Position numbers and translations under genes: made by a program. From Oceanicola sp. 22II-s10i (lineage in GTDB: Bacteria > Pseudomonadota > Alphaproteobacteria > Rhodobacterales > Rhodobacteraceae), in assembly GCF_002210105.1 (NCBI RefSeq), contig NZ_AQQU01000014.1, positions 1 to 64,000 of the forward strand: 64,000 bases of DNA, read 5' to 3'. Of this stretch, positions 8,651 through 16,539 are shown piece by piece. The notes below the pieces were generated by a model. The model did not search any database, was not told the origin of the DNA, and was given only the letters and a program-made list of their open reading frames with translations. Position 1 is the stretch's first letter; the number at the start of each line of letters is the position of its first letter.

Positions 8651-9448
8651 ATGACCATGCTGGAACTCAACAACGTAGAGGTGACATATTCCGACGTCAT
8701 CCTGGCGCTCAAAGGCGTGTCCATGACAGTCCGTGCGGGACAATGTGTTGCTCTGCTCGGTGGCAATGGCGCAGGAAAAAGCACGACGCTTAAAGCCATC
8801 TCGGGAACGCTCAAATCCGAGGATGGAACCGTTTCGGCGGGGTCCATCGTTCTGGACGGAACTCCCATTCAGAACATGGAAGCCTCGGAAGTCGTGAAGA
8901 ACGGTCTCATCCATGTGATGGAAGGGCGGCGCGTTTTGCGGCATCTGACGTCAGAGCAAAACCTGATCGTCGGCGGGCACATGGTGCCCAACTCCGCCGA
9001 GCTGAAAAAGCGCCTGGACCATGTTTACACCTTGATGCCCCGGCTTGCGGACCTGCGCAACCGCACCTCTGGCTTCATGTCTGGTGGCGAACAACAACTG
9101 CTGCTGATCGGCCGGGCCATGATGGCCAGCCCCAAGATCATCGCGATCGACGAACCGTCGTTGGGATTGGCCCCGATGATGATCCGGGATGTTTATGAAG
9201 TGCTCAAGCAGCTCAAGTCAGAAGGCACGACCTTCTTCCTGGTCGAACAAAACAGCGCCGCGGCGCTATCGATCGCCGACTATGCCTATGTGATGGAGAA
9301 CGGCCGGATCGTGATGGACGGCCCTGCCGACAAGCTCGCTGACAACGAGGACATCAAGGAATTCTATCTCGGCGTCACCGCATCGGGCGAGCGCAAAAGC
9401 TATCGAGATATCAAACACTATCGCCGCCGGAAGAGATGGCTGGGCTGA
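8651..9448 (+). CDS. Liv-type ABC transporter ATP-binding protein (LivF-like), module A
   Basis: 265 residues. Walker A is GGNGAGKST, the signature is MSGGEQQLLLIGRAM, and Walker B is IAIDEPSLGLAPMM, the LivF form. It is the second ATPase of the module A importer. The C-terminal tail SYRDIKHYRRRKRWLG is rich in basic residues; the module B LivF ends with a very similar tail (HNVKHYSRRKRWLS), so the tail is a shared feature of this transporter subgroup. The start could also be the second ATG, 6 bases further on. It lies 55 bases after the binding-protein gene, behind a hairpin. Confidence 0.92.
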   Translation: MTMLELNNVEVTYSDVILALKGVSMTVRAGQCVALLGGNGAGKSTTLKAISGTLKSEDGTVSAGSIVLDGTPIQNMEASEVVKNGLIHVMEGRRVLRHLTSEQNLIVGGHMVPNSAELKKRLDHVYTLMPRLADLRNRTSGFMSGGEQQLLLIGRAMMASPKIIAIDEPSLGLAPMMIRDVYEVLKQLKSEGTTFFLVEQNSAAALSIADYAYVMENGRIVMDGPADKLADNEDIKEFYLGVTASGERKSYRDIKHYRRRKRWLG

Positions 9449-9461
9449 GGAGAAGGAATTC

Positions 9462-10250
9462 ATGAGCACCATCCTGGATATCAAGGGCCGCACCGCGCTG
9501 GTGACCGGCGCCGGACAGGGCGTGGGCCGGCAGGTCGCGCTTTATCTGGCGGAACATGGCGCAGGCGCTGTTGTGATCAATGATTTTCACGCCGATCGGG
9601 CGGAAAGCGTTGCCGCAGAAGTTGAAGCAGCTGGCGCCAAGGCATTGCCAATCGCCTTTGACGTCTCGAACTTCGAGGCGGTCGGCGCAGCTTTCGCCGA
9701 GGCGCAATCCGCGTTCGGCGGCGTGGATATCCTGGTCAACAACGCCGGGAACGCGGGGCCGACCTCGCGGCTCGATGATCTGGTGCCCTTCTGGGACTCA
9801 GACCCATCGGAATGGAAGCGCTGGATGGCGACCAATTTCGACGGCGTGTTGAACTGCACCCGTCACGCAATGCCCCTGATGGTCAAGGGCGGCTATGGGC
9901 GCATCGTGACGGTCATCTCCGACGCGGGCCGCGTGGGCGAGCCGCATCTGGCGGTCTACTCCGGCGCCAAGGCCGGCGCGGCCGGCTTCATGCGGGCAAT
10001 TGCAAAAGCCGGTGGTCGGTTCGGGATCACCGCGAATTGCGTCGCCTTGGGGGGCACAAGAACTCCGGCTGTCGCCGACCTGATCCCGGATGCAGAGACC
10101 GAGAAGCGGGCATTGTCGCAATACGTGATCCGCCGTCTGGGCGAGCCGGAAGACCCCGCCGGAATGATCCTGTTCCTCTGCTCGGATGCTGCCAGCTGGA
10201 TCACCGGTCAAACTTATCCGGTGAATGGCGGGTATTCTTTTGCCTGCTAG
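9462..10250 (+). CDS. SDR family NAD(P)-dependent oxidoreductase
   Basis: 262 residues, a classical short-chain dehydrogenase. The nucleotide loop is TGAGQGVG (residues 15-22), LVNNAGN is near 95, the catalytic pair is in YSGAKAG (about residue 166), and the C terminus ends GQTYPVNGGYSFAC. All catalytic elements are present. In this setting it most likely oxidises a 3-hydroxyacyl-CoA or reduces a ketone of the imported acid. It follows the LivF-like gene by 13 bases with an AGGAG ribosome site, so it is the last gene of the module A operon. Its stop codon lies within an inverted repeat shared with the convergent CoA-transferase gene. Confidence 0.9.
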   Translation: MSTILDIKGRTALVTGAGQGVGRQVALYLAEHGAGAVVINDFHADRAESVAAEVEAAGAKALPIAFDVSNFEAVGAAFAEAQSAFGGVDILVNNAGNAGPTSRLDDLVPFWDSDPSEWKRWMATNFDGVLNCTRHAMPLMVKGGYGRIVTVISDAGRVGEPHLAVYSGAKAGAAGFMRAIAKAGGRFGITANCVALGGTRTPAVADLIPDAETEKRALSQYVIRRLGEPEDPAGMILFLCSDAASWITGQTYPVNGGYSFAC

Positions 10251-10279
10251 AGCCGCCATCGGACGGCTGCCGCCTCTAG
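10247..10279. terminator. Inverted repeat spanning two convergent stop codons (possible bidirectional terminator)
   Basis: CTAGAG at 10247-10252 pairs with CTCTAG at 10274-10279, with further GCCG/CGGC pairing inside. Both genes' TAG stop codons lie in the two arms, 25 bases apart. There is no T-run, so factor-independent termination would be weak. Confidence 0.4.
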
Positions 10280-11379
10280 TTGGAGCTGTCCGAAAAAACG
10301 CTGTCATTATCTGCCCCGAGCTCGGGGGGCAGATCCGGTATCGCGGTTTCGAAACCATCGAATTTCAACGGCTGGACAATAAAAGTCTCGGCCTTGCCGC
10401 CGTCATGCGTAATCTTGCGCAGCAGCTGGCGCGCACGCACATGGGGGTCGTCCAACGTTTCGACCAGGGAATTGACCGGACCCCATGGCACCCCCGCCTT
10501 ATCCAGAAGGTCGCCCCATTCGGCGCGCGTCTTGTTGACCAAAATCGCCGCGATTTCTTCGCGCAGCGCGGCCTTGCGGGCGACACGGTCGCGGCCTGTC
10601 AACGGCGCAAGATCCGCCCTGTTGATCACATCGCAGAACGGTTTCCAGAACCAGTCCTCATGCGCGATGGACAAGGTCAAGAGCTTGCCGTCTTTGCAGG
10701 TGAACACGCCATAGCCCGGCTCGGCGATAAATTCGCCCAGCGGTGTTCCATTGGCGGCGGGAACGAGGAATGCGGTCAACATCGAAACCACCGCATCCGA
10801 CATGGACACGTCCACGTAACGCCCCTGCCCTGTGCGCTGGCTCGACACGACCGCCGACAGGATTGCGATCGCCGCGAACAACGCCGCGCCAACATCCGCA
10901 AGGGGGATCGGCGGCACAGGGCCGGGCTGCTTTGCATCGGCCTGATCGGCCAGCAAACCGCCAACCCCTTCATAGCTCAGGTCATGGCCAGCCCTGTCAC
11001 GATAGGGGCCGTCCTGCCCGTAACCCGAAATCGATACATAAACCAGCCGCGAGTTGACACTACGCATGTCCTCGAAACCGGCACCCAAGGCCGCAAGCTT
11101 GCCAGGGCGGAACCCTTCGACGATGACATCCGATTCCTTGGCCAGTTCGCGAAACCGTGCCAGCCCCTCGGCCGATTTCAGATCCAACGCAACGCTGCGC
11201 TTGCCTCGGTTCAGTGCCCGGAACAAGGGCGGAAATTGCCGGGCCGGATCGCCGACACCCGGTCGTTCGATCATGATCACCTCGGCTCCCATGTCGGACA
11301 ACAGCATTGTGGCATAGGGACCGGGAAACTGTTCGGCAAGGCTGAGAATTTTCAGGCCGGCCAGGGGTGCAGTGCTCAT
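10276..11379 (-). CDS. CaiB/BaiF (family III) CoA-transferase
   Basis: 367 residues from ATG 11379; further upstream in-frame codons give no family-like sequence. Family III transferases move CoA between acyl-CoA and a free acid through an aspartyl-CoA intermediate. The N-terminal block (GLKILSLAEQFPGPYATMLL, then MGAEVIMIERPGVGD) is typical, and the likely catalytic Asp is in GHDLSYEG (about residue 150). It is divergent from the crotonase gene at 11,493, with 113 bases between the starts, and convergent with the module A operon. Five such transferases are in this window, each probably serving a different acyl group. Confidence 0.9.
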   Translation of the reverse strand: MSTAPLAGLKILSLAEQFPGPYATMLLSDMGAEVIMIERPGVGDPARQFPPLFRALNRGKRSVALDLKSAEGLARFRELAKESDVIVEGFRPGKLAALGAGFEDMRSVNSRLVYVSISGYGQDGPYRDRAGHDLSYEGVGGLLADQADAKQPGPVPPIPLADVGAALFAAIAILSAVVSSQRTGQGRYVDVSMSDAVVSMLTAFLVPAANGTPLGEFIAEPGYGVFTCKDGKLLTLSIAHEDWFWKPFCDVINRADLAPLTGRDRVARKAALREEIAAILVNKTRAEWGDLLDKAGVPWGPVNSLVETLDDPHVRARQLLRKITHDGGKAETFIVQPLKFDGFETAIPDLPPELGADNDSVFSDSSN

Positions 11380-11492
11380 ATCAATCTCCAGCTCTTTTGT
11401 TTTCCACGTGCGGGTCCGCCCGAGTGCAGCGCAAATCGCCGCAAAAGACAAGGCGAAAAACCAATAATATGTATAATTATCAGGAGCTTAGC

Positions 11493-12281
11493 ATGAGTGA
11501 AGCAAAGCAGACGCTATTCGTTGAGCGGGTCGCAAAAACTGAATGGATTACCTTCCAGCGCACCGAACAGCTCAACGCAATGTCAACGCAGATGCTGCGC
11601 GAGATGGCGGCAGCACTGGAATCGGCGCTGGCCGACGATGGGGTGCGTACAATTGTCCTGACCGGCTCTGGCCGGGCATTCTGCGCCGGTGCCGATCTGA
11701 AAGAAGTTGCTGGCGCCAAACATGCACCAGGCGAGCCGGATCTTCTGGATCTTGTCGATCACACGTTTGGGCTGATGCGACATGGCCCGAAACCGGTGAT
11801 CGCCGCAGTGAACGGGCTGGCGATGGCGGGCGGTTTGGAAATGGTGATGGCCTGCGATCTGGTCTTTGCCGCCGAAAGCGCGCAACTGGGCGACGCACAT
11901 TCCAACTTTGGCGTCTTTCCCGGGGCCGGCGGTGCGGCGATCCTGCCGCGTAGGATTGGCCTGAACCGCGCGAAATACCTGCTGTTCTCGGGCGAGAACG
12001 TTTCGGCACGGGACATGATGGACTGGGGACTGGTGAACAAGGTCATCGCGGACGAAGACCTGCGACAAGCGGTGCAGGCCTTTACCGACAGGCTGGCAGA
12101 AAAAAGCCCGGCGGTCTTACGCCGCATGAAGACGGTTGCCAATCGGTCGCTGGACGTGGACGAAACCGCCGCGCTTTCCGAAGAGATGCTGAACCTGCGC
12201 GCGCACATGCGATCCTGGGACATGCACGAGGGTCTGTCGGCGTTCAATGAAAAACGAAAACCGCAGTTTCGCGGATACTAG
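11493..12281 (+). CDS. Enoyl-CoA hydratase/isomerase family protein (crotonase fold)
   Basis: 262 residues from ATG 11493, chosen because CAGGAGC lies 7 bases before it; two upstream in-frame ATGs lack such a site. Crotonase marks are SGRAFCAGADLKE (oxyanion-hole strand) and NGLAMAGGLEMVMACD. The first catalytic Glu (in GGLEM) is kept, but the second Glu of classical hydratases is replaced (GDAHSNFGVFPGAGG, His at the site). It may therefore be a hydratase of unusual chemistry or an isomerase. It starts an operon with the thiolase and ACAD genes that follow. Confidence 0.88.
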   Translation: MSEAKQTLFVERVAKTEWITFQRTEQLNAMSTQMLREMAAALESALADDGVRTIVLTGSGRAFCAGADLKEVAGAKHAPGEPDLLDLVDHTFGLMRHGPKPVIAAVNGLAMAGGLEMVMACDLVFAAESAQLGDAHSNFGVFPGAGGAAILPRRIGLNRAKYLLFSGENVSARDMMDWGLVNKVIADEDLRQAVQAFTDRLAEKSPAVLRRMKTVANRSLDVDETAALSEEMLNLRAHMRSWDMHEGLSAFNEKRKPQFRGY

Positions 12282-12297
12282 GTCAGGAGGACAAACG

Positions 12298-13536
12298 ATG
12301 CAGGACATTTACATCGTTGGCATCGGGATGACGCCGTTCGGAAAGTTCCGGGACAAAACCATCAAGGACATGACCGGCGAGGCCGTCGCCGCCGCGCTTT
12401 CCGATGCCCGAGTGACGGCAGATCGTATCGACGGCGCATTCTTCTCGAACGCGGTGCAGGGCCACATGGAGGGCCAGCACATGATCCGCGGCGAAATCGC
12501 GCTGCGTGAAATGGGCATTCAGGGCATTCCGGTGGTGAATGTCGAAAACGCCTGCGCCAGCGCCTCGACCGGGTTCAAACTGGCAGTCGATTTCCTCAAG
12601 GCCGGCAATGGCGACTGCTGTCTCGCCGTGGGCGCCGAAAAGATGTATTCTGACGACCGTGCGTTGATGTTTTCGGCCTTCGACAGCGGCTGGGACGTCA
12701 GCAACAGCGAAGAAGTCGCGCAACGGCTGGCCGATCTGGGTGCAGGGGTCGAGGAACCCGAAGGATCGAAATCGCCCAAGCCCTACAGCGTGTTCATGGA
12801 TGTCTACGCAGGCTTCGCCCGGCTGCACATGAAGACCTTTGGCACAACTCAGGAACAGTTCGCCGCCGTCGCCGCCAAGAACCATGCGCATTCCGTGCAT
12901 AATCCACTGGCGCAATACCGAGAAGCCATGAGCGTCGATCGGGTATTGGCCGCGCCGCCGATCACCTATCCGCTGACCCTGCCGATGTGCGCCCCGATCT
13001 CGGACGGGGCCGCTGCGGCCGTTTTATGCACCGGCGAGGGGATAAAACGTCTGGGCCTAGATCCCGCGCGCGCGATCAAGGTCAAGGCCGCGATCCTGCG
13101 CTCGGGCACCGATCGTCCGCCGGAAGATTACAAGAACCACCTGACCCGGCTTGCCGCGCTTGAGGCCTATGAACAGGCCGGGATCGGCCCCGAGGATATA
13201 TCGGTGGCCGAAGTGCATGACGCCACGGCCGTGGGCGAAGTGATCCAGATCGAGAACCTCGGATTTGTCGAATTCGGCGAGGGCGGTCCCGCCAGTCTGC
13301 GCGGCGAGACAAAGATCGGTGGACGCATTCCGGTGAACCCCTCGGGCGGGTTGGAATCCAAGGGCCACCCGGTCGGTGCCACAGGGATAGGGCAGGTTTT
13401 CGAACTGGTCACGCAACTGCGCGGCGAAGCTGGCGCGCGTCAGGTCGAAGGGGCAAAGAACGCCATCGCCGAAAACGGCGGGGGGTTGCACGGGGTAGAA
13501 GAAGCGGCCGCCTGCGTCACCATTCTGGGCCGTTGA
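12298..13536 (+). CDS. Thiolase family protein (SCP-x-like acyl-CoA acyltransferase)
   Basis: 412 residues from ATG 12298, which has an AGGAGG ribosome site; an upstream in-frame ATG lies inside the crotonase gene. The nucleophile Cys86 is in ENACASAS and the His motif is SKGHPVGATG (about residue 359). The C-terminal Cys motif of degradative thiolases (CxGGG) reads ENGGGLHG instead, as in SCP-x / non-classical thiolases. It probably cleaves a 3-ketoacyl-CoA or a branched homologue with CoA. It lies 16 bases after the crotonase gene and 16 before the ACAD gene. Confidence 0.88.
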   Translation: MQDIYIVGIGMTPFGKFRDKTIKDMTGEAVAAALSDARVTADRIDGAFFSNAVQGHMEGQHMIRGEIALREMGIQGIPVVNVENACASASTGFKLAVDFLKAGNGDCCLAVGAEKMYSDDRALMFSAFDSGWDVSNSEEVAQRLADLGAGVEEPEGSKSPKPYSVFMDVYAGFARLHMKTFGTTQEQFAAVAAKNHAHSVHNPLAQYREAMSVDRVLAAPPITYPLTLPMCAPISDGAAAAVLCTGEGIKRLGLDPARAIKVKAAILRSGTDRPPEDYKNHLTRLAALEAYEQAGIGPEDISVAEVHDATAVGEVIQIENLGFVEFGEGGPASLRGETKIGGRIPVNPSGGLESKGHPVGATGIGQVFELVTQLRGEAGARQVEGAKNAIAENGGGLHGVEEAAACVTILGR

Positions 13537-13552
13537 AACAAGGAGACGAACC

Positions 13553-14719
13553 ATGGAAAACGTGATCGCCGCCGCTCAGGCAATCTATACAGATGAGCAA
13601 CGCATGTTGCTGGAAAACTTCCGCAAGATGGCCGAGGCAGAGTTCGCGCCGCTGGCCGAGAAATACGAGAACCTCGGCCACCCCCCCGATGCGAAAACCC
13701 TGAAGTCCCTGTTCGCCAAGGTCGAGGAATTCGGGCTGATCAGCGGCCTGATCCCCGAAGAGGACGGCGGTGCCGGAATCGACCGCATGACCTATGGCAT
13801 CCTATACGAGGAACTGGCCCGGATATGGGCCGATCTGGCAATCGCGGTGCTGATTCAGGGTCATGCCGTGTTCGCGGTCAACCTCTTGGGAAATGTGGCG
13901 CAGAAAGAGGCCTATCTGAAGCCGCTCCTGCGCAGCGAACGGATCTGTGCCACCTGTATTTCCGAACCAGAGGTCGGTTCGAACGTACGCGAGGTCAAGA
14001 CACGTGCGGACCGCGAGGGCGATAAGATTTTCGTCACTGGCCAGAAGCTCTGGATTTCCAATGGGGCCCAGTCGGATTTCGCCATCGTTGTCTGCAATCT
14101 GGACGACGGTATTTCCATGGTCATCGTCGACCGCGATACCGGCAACTACGAGAGCCGCGAATTGCGCAAGCTGGGGCTTGTCGGTGCATCGACCTGCGAA
14201 TTGTTTTTCGACCGTGCCGAAACCAGCGCTGACCATGTTCTGGGTAATGCAGGCGGCGGCCTGTTCCAGACATTGAAACTGTTTGAGAGCGCTCGCGTGT
14301 TTGTCGGCCTGACGAGCATTGGCATAGCGCAGGCGGCGTTGGAATGTGCCGTCAAATATGCGCAGGATCGCCAACAACATGGTAAGCCGATCGGCGGGCA
14401 CCAGTTGATTCAAGGCTACTTGGCCGACATGGCCACGCACCTGGATGCCGCGCGCCTGTTGTGCCAGCGCGGGCTGCAACTTCTGGACCTGGGCGTGCGC
14501 TGTGACACCCAGACCTCGATGGCGAAATGGTATGCAACCGAAATGGCCGTCGAAATCGCCGGCAAAGCGGTGCAGATCCACGGCGGCAACGGCATCACCA
14601 AAGAGTTCCCCGTTGAACGGCACTTCCGCAATGCAAAGGTCATGCCGATTCCCGATGGCACCACCGAAATCCAAAAACTGGTCATCGGGCGCAACCTGAC
14701 CGGGCTTAACGCGTTCTGA
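13553..14719 (+). CDS. Acyl-CoA dehydrogenase family protein
   Basis: 388 residues. ACAD marks are ATCISEPEVGSNVREVKT (about 140-157), TGQKLWISNGAQSD and IHGGNGITKEFPVERHFRNA. At the usual catalytic EGT position the protein has PDGTTEIQ, an Asp for Glu change; activity with Asp is possible but not certain. It is the third gene of the crotonase-thiolase-ACAD operon, with a clear AAGGAG ribosome site. The reaction would be 2,3-dehydrogenation of an acyl-CoA with ETF as acceptor. A decayed gene pair follows immediately. Confidence 0.9.
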   Translation: MENVIAAAQAIYTDEQRMLLENFRKMAEAEFAPLAEKYENLGHPPDAKTLKSLFAKVEEFGLISGLIPEEDGGAGIDRMTYGILYEELARIWADLAIAVLIQGHAVFAVNLLGNVAQKEAYLKPLLRSERICATCISEPEVGSNVREVKTRADREGDKIFVTGQKLWISNGAQSDFAIVVCNLDDGISMVIVDRDTGNYESRELRKLGLVGASTCELFFDRAETSADHVLGNAGGGLFQTLKLFESARVFVGLTSIGIAQAALECAVKYAQDRQQHGKPIGGHQLIQGYLADMATHLDAARLLCQRGLQLLDLGVRCDTQTSMAKWYATEMAVEIAGKAVQIHGGNGITKEFPVERHFRNAKVMPIPDGTTEIQKLVIGRNLTGLNAF

Positions 14720-14729
14720 AATCGTGACT

Positions 14730-15395
14730 CTAAGAATTGCGGCCGGGGATTCCCGGTCGCCTTATCGTAGGCCCCCGGTCCGGGGGGGCGGCCAACGGAT
14801 CATGCCCCAACCGGCGCTGCGGGACGCGTTTGATCAATGCCTGTCCCGCGTCAGTGGCAAAAAACTCACGGTTCAGGTCGGTTTCGATATAACCGGGGCA
14901 GATGGCATTCACCCGGATGCCATTCCGCGCCCATTCAAGCGCCAGAGACCGGGTCAGTTGAATCAGCCCTTCCTTGGACGCGGCATAGGCGGACACATGG
15001 CTGGCCACCCGTGTGCCCAGAATCGAGGCGACATTGACGATACAGCCCCCGCGTCCGGCATCAATCATCGCTTTGGCGGCGATACATGCGACATGAAATG
15101 CGCCCTTGAGATTTGTGTCTATGATCGCGTCGATTTCGGCCGGCCCGTGTTCCAATGCGGGAAGAGATGCCGTCGTTCCGGCATTGTTGATGACAGTGTC
15201 AAAGACCCGTCCCTTCAGCGCGGCTTCCACCGACTCCGGGTCCGCCACGTCCATCTCTATCACATCGGCCTGCCCCCCTTCCGCCGCTATCTTTGCGGAA
15301 AGCTCAGACAAGCGGGCGACGCGGCGGGCGGCCAATGTGACGTCGACATCCTGCCCCGCCAGCAGTTCGGCGAAATGCTCGCCCAATCCCGAAGA
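14730..15395 (-). pseudogene. Truncated SDR oxidoreductase (both ends lost)
   Basis: Reading on the minus strand, homology begins abruptly at SSGLGEHFAELLAG, the second half of a TGASSGLG nucleotide loop, and continues through VINNAG and SAYAASKEGLIQLTR (intact Tyr-x3-Lys) to NAICPGYIETDLN. After VPQRRLG the reading becomes unrelated Pro/Arg-rich sequence, so the C-terminal strand and helices are missing too. No start codon precedes the homologous part. The upstream break falls exactly where a PaaE-like reductase begins on the other strand. It is therefore a remnant, not a working enzyme. Confidence 0.8.
14771..14789. terminator. GC-rich hairpin after the ACAD gene
   Basis: GCCCCCG and CGGGGGGC-type arms fold around a short GTC loop within 19 bases, about 50 bases after the ACAD stop at 14719. 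There is no T-run. It may end that transcript or simply be part of the rearranged region. Confidence 0.3.
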
Positions 15396-16392
15396 TCTGG
15401 CGGACGACTATCAATTCATCCCGGGCCAGTACGTCACGCTGCGCCGTGCCGGTGATATCGATGGTGTGCGGCGATGCTATTCGGTCAGCTCCGGCCGAGA
15501 CGATGGCGAGTTGCGCGTTCTGGTCAAGCTGCTGGAAGGCGGAGCGTTTTCCTCTTTCGTTCATAGCGAACTGCCACCGGGCACCGAACTTGATGTCATG
15601 ACGCCCGAAGGCACATTCGGATCAAAGATACGACAAGGCGGACCACGCACCTATCTCGCCCTGGCCCCGGGCAGTGGAACTACTCCAATCATTTCGATCA
15701 TCCGCTCGGTGCTTGCCACCGAGGCCGGGGCCAACTTCATCCTTTTTTACGGCAGTCGAACGCTAAGTTCCATCATCTTCCGCGACGAATTGAACGATCT
15801 CAAGGATACCTATCCCGGACGGTTCTCTCTTTTTCATACACTGACGCGCGAAGGCACCGATTCCCCACTATTCTCGGGCCGGCTTGATGCGGAAAAGCTG
15901 CGCAAGTTCTCCGGTGCCCTGTTCGCTCCGGCAGAAATAGAAGATGCTTTTCTTTGCGGCCCCGCCGAGATGATTCAGGAACTCAAGACCGCGCTCCGCG
16001 ACCTCGGCGTTGAAGAGAACCGTTTTCATGACGAGCTGTTCGCTCCCGCCGATGCTGACAATACCGCCACCGTCACGCTTGCGCCGCTTACGGCGGAAGC
16101 CGCCACTGGAGAAGGAGTTCAGGTCACGGCGATCCTTGATGGCACCGCCCGCAGCTTTGTGATGACACCTGATCAGGAAAGCGTGGTCTCCGCCGCCGCA
16201 GCAGGTATCGAACTACCCTATTGCTGCAAGGGCGCAATGTGTTCCACCTGCCGCGCCAAAGTTATCGAAGGCGAGGCAGAGATGACGCTGAACTATGCTT
16301 TGGAGCCTCGGTAGTTGAAGGAGAACTTTGTCCTGACCTGCCAGGCCCGTCCGAAAACCAAAAAACTGACAGTCGATTTCGACCACGTTTGA
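15388..16392 (+). pseudogene. Decayed PaaE-like ferredoxin/flavin reductase (5' truncated, in-frame TAG)
   Basis: Homology starts at PEDLADDYQFIPGQYVTLR, inside the FAD domain, so roughly the first 25-30 residues are missing. It then runs through the NAD domain (LAPGSGTTPIISIIRS, FYGSRT, LCGPAEMIQ) into a plant-type 2Fe-2S domain with CCKGAMCSTC. A TAG at 16312-16314 interrupts the frame just after NYALEP. Downstream, in the same frame, the expected tail still reads FVLTCQARPKTKKLTVDFDHV up to TGA 16390-16392. The stop removes the fourth cysteine ligand (LTC). PaaE family members pass electrons to an oxygenase. An upstream in-frame start would read through antisense SDR sequence. Confidence 0.82.
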
Positions 16393-16439
16393 CCTGTGCC
16401 GCTTTCCGCGACACCCCACGGGCGCGCGGGGCCGGGATC

Positions 16440-16471
16440 CCCAAGACCTCCGCCAAGTTGAAAGTCTTGGG
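16440..16471. other. Inverted repeat between the PaaE-like remnant and the PaaK-like gene
   Basis: CCCAAGAC (16440-16447) and GTCTTGGG (16464-16471) are perfect 8-bp arms around a 16-base loop, between two convergent reading directions. It could be a weak terminator; no T-run is seen. Nothing else is recognisable in 16,393-16,539. Confidence 0.3.
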
Positions 16472-16539
16472 TCCACGAAAACCCGCGTGCCAGTGTCGGC
16501 TAAAAGGTCGGATTCAGGCAAAGCGCACAGAACCCGATC

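Noticed and set aside
11469-11481. AT-rich TATGTATAATTAT before the crotonase gene as a strong promoter
   Set aside because: A TATAAT hexamer is present, but no -35 at a normal distance and it lies only 15 bases from the start codon; not enough support.
15106-15390. N-terminal extension of the PaaE-like reductase from an upstream in-frame ATG
   Set aside because: The extension is the antisense reading of the SDR remnant and has no reductase similarity, so the open frame is a by-product of the rearrangement.
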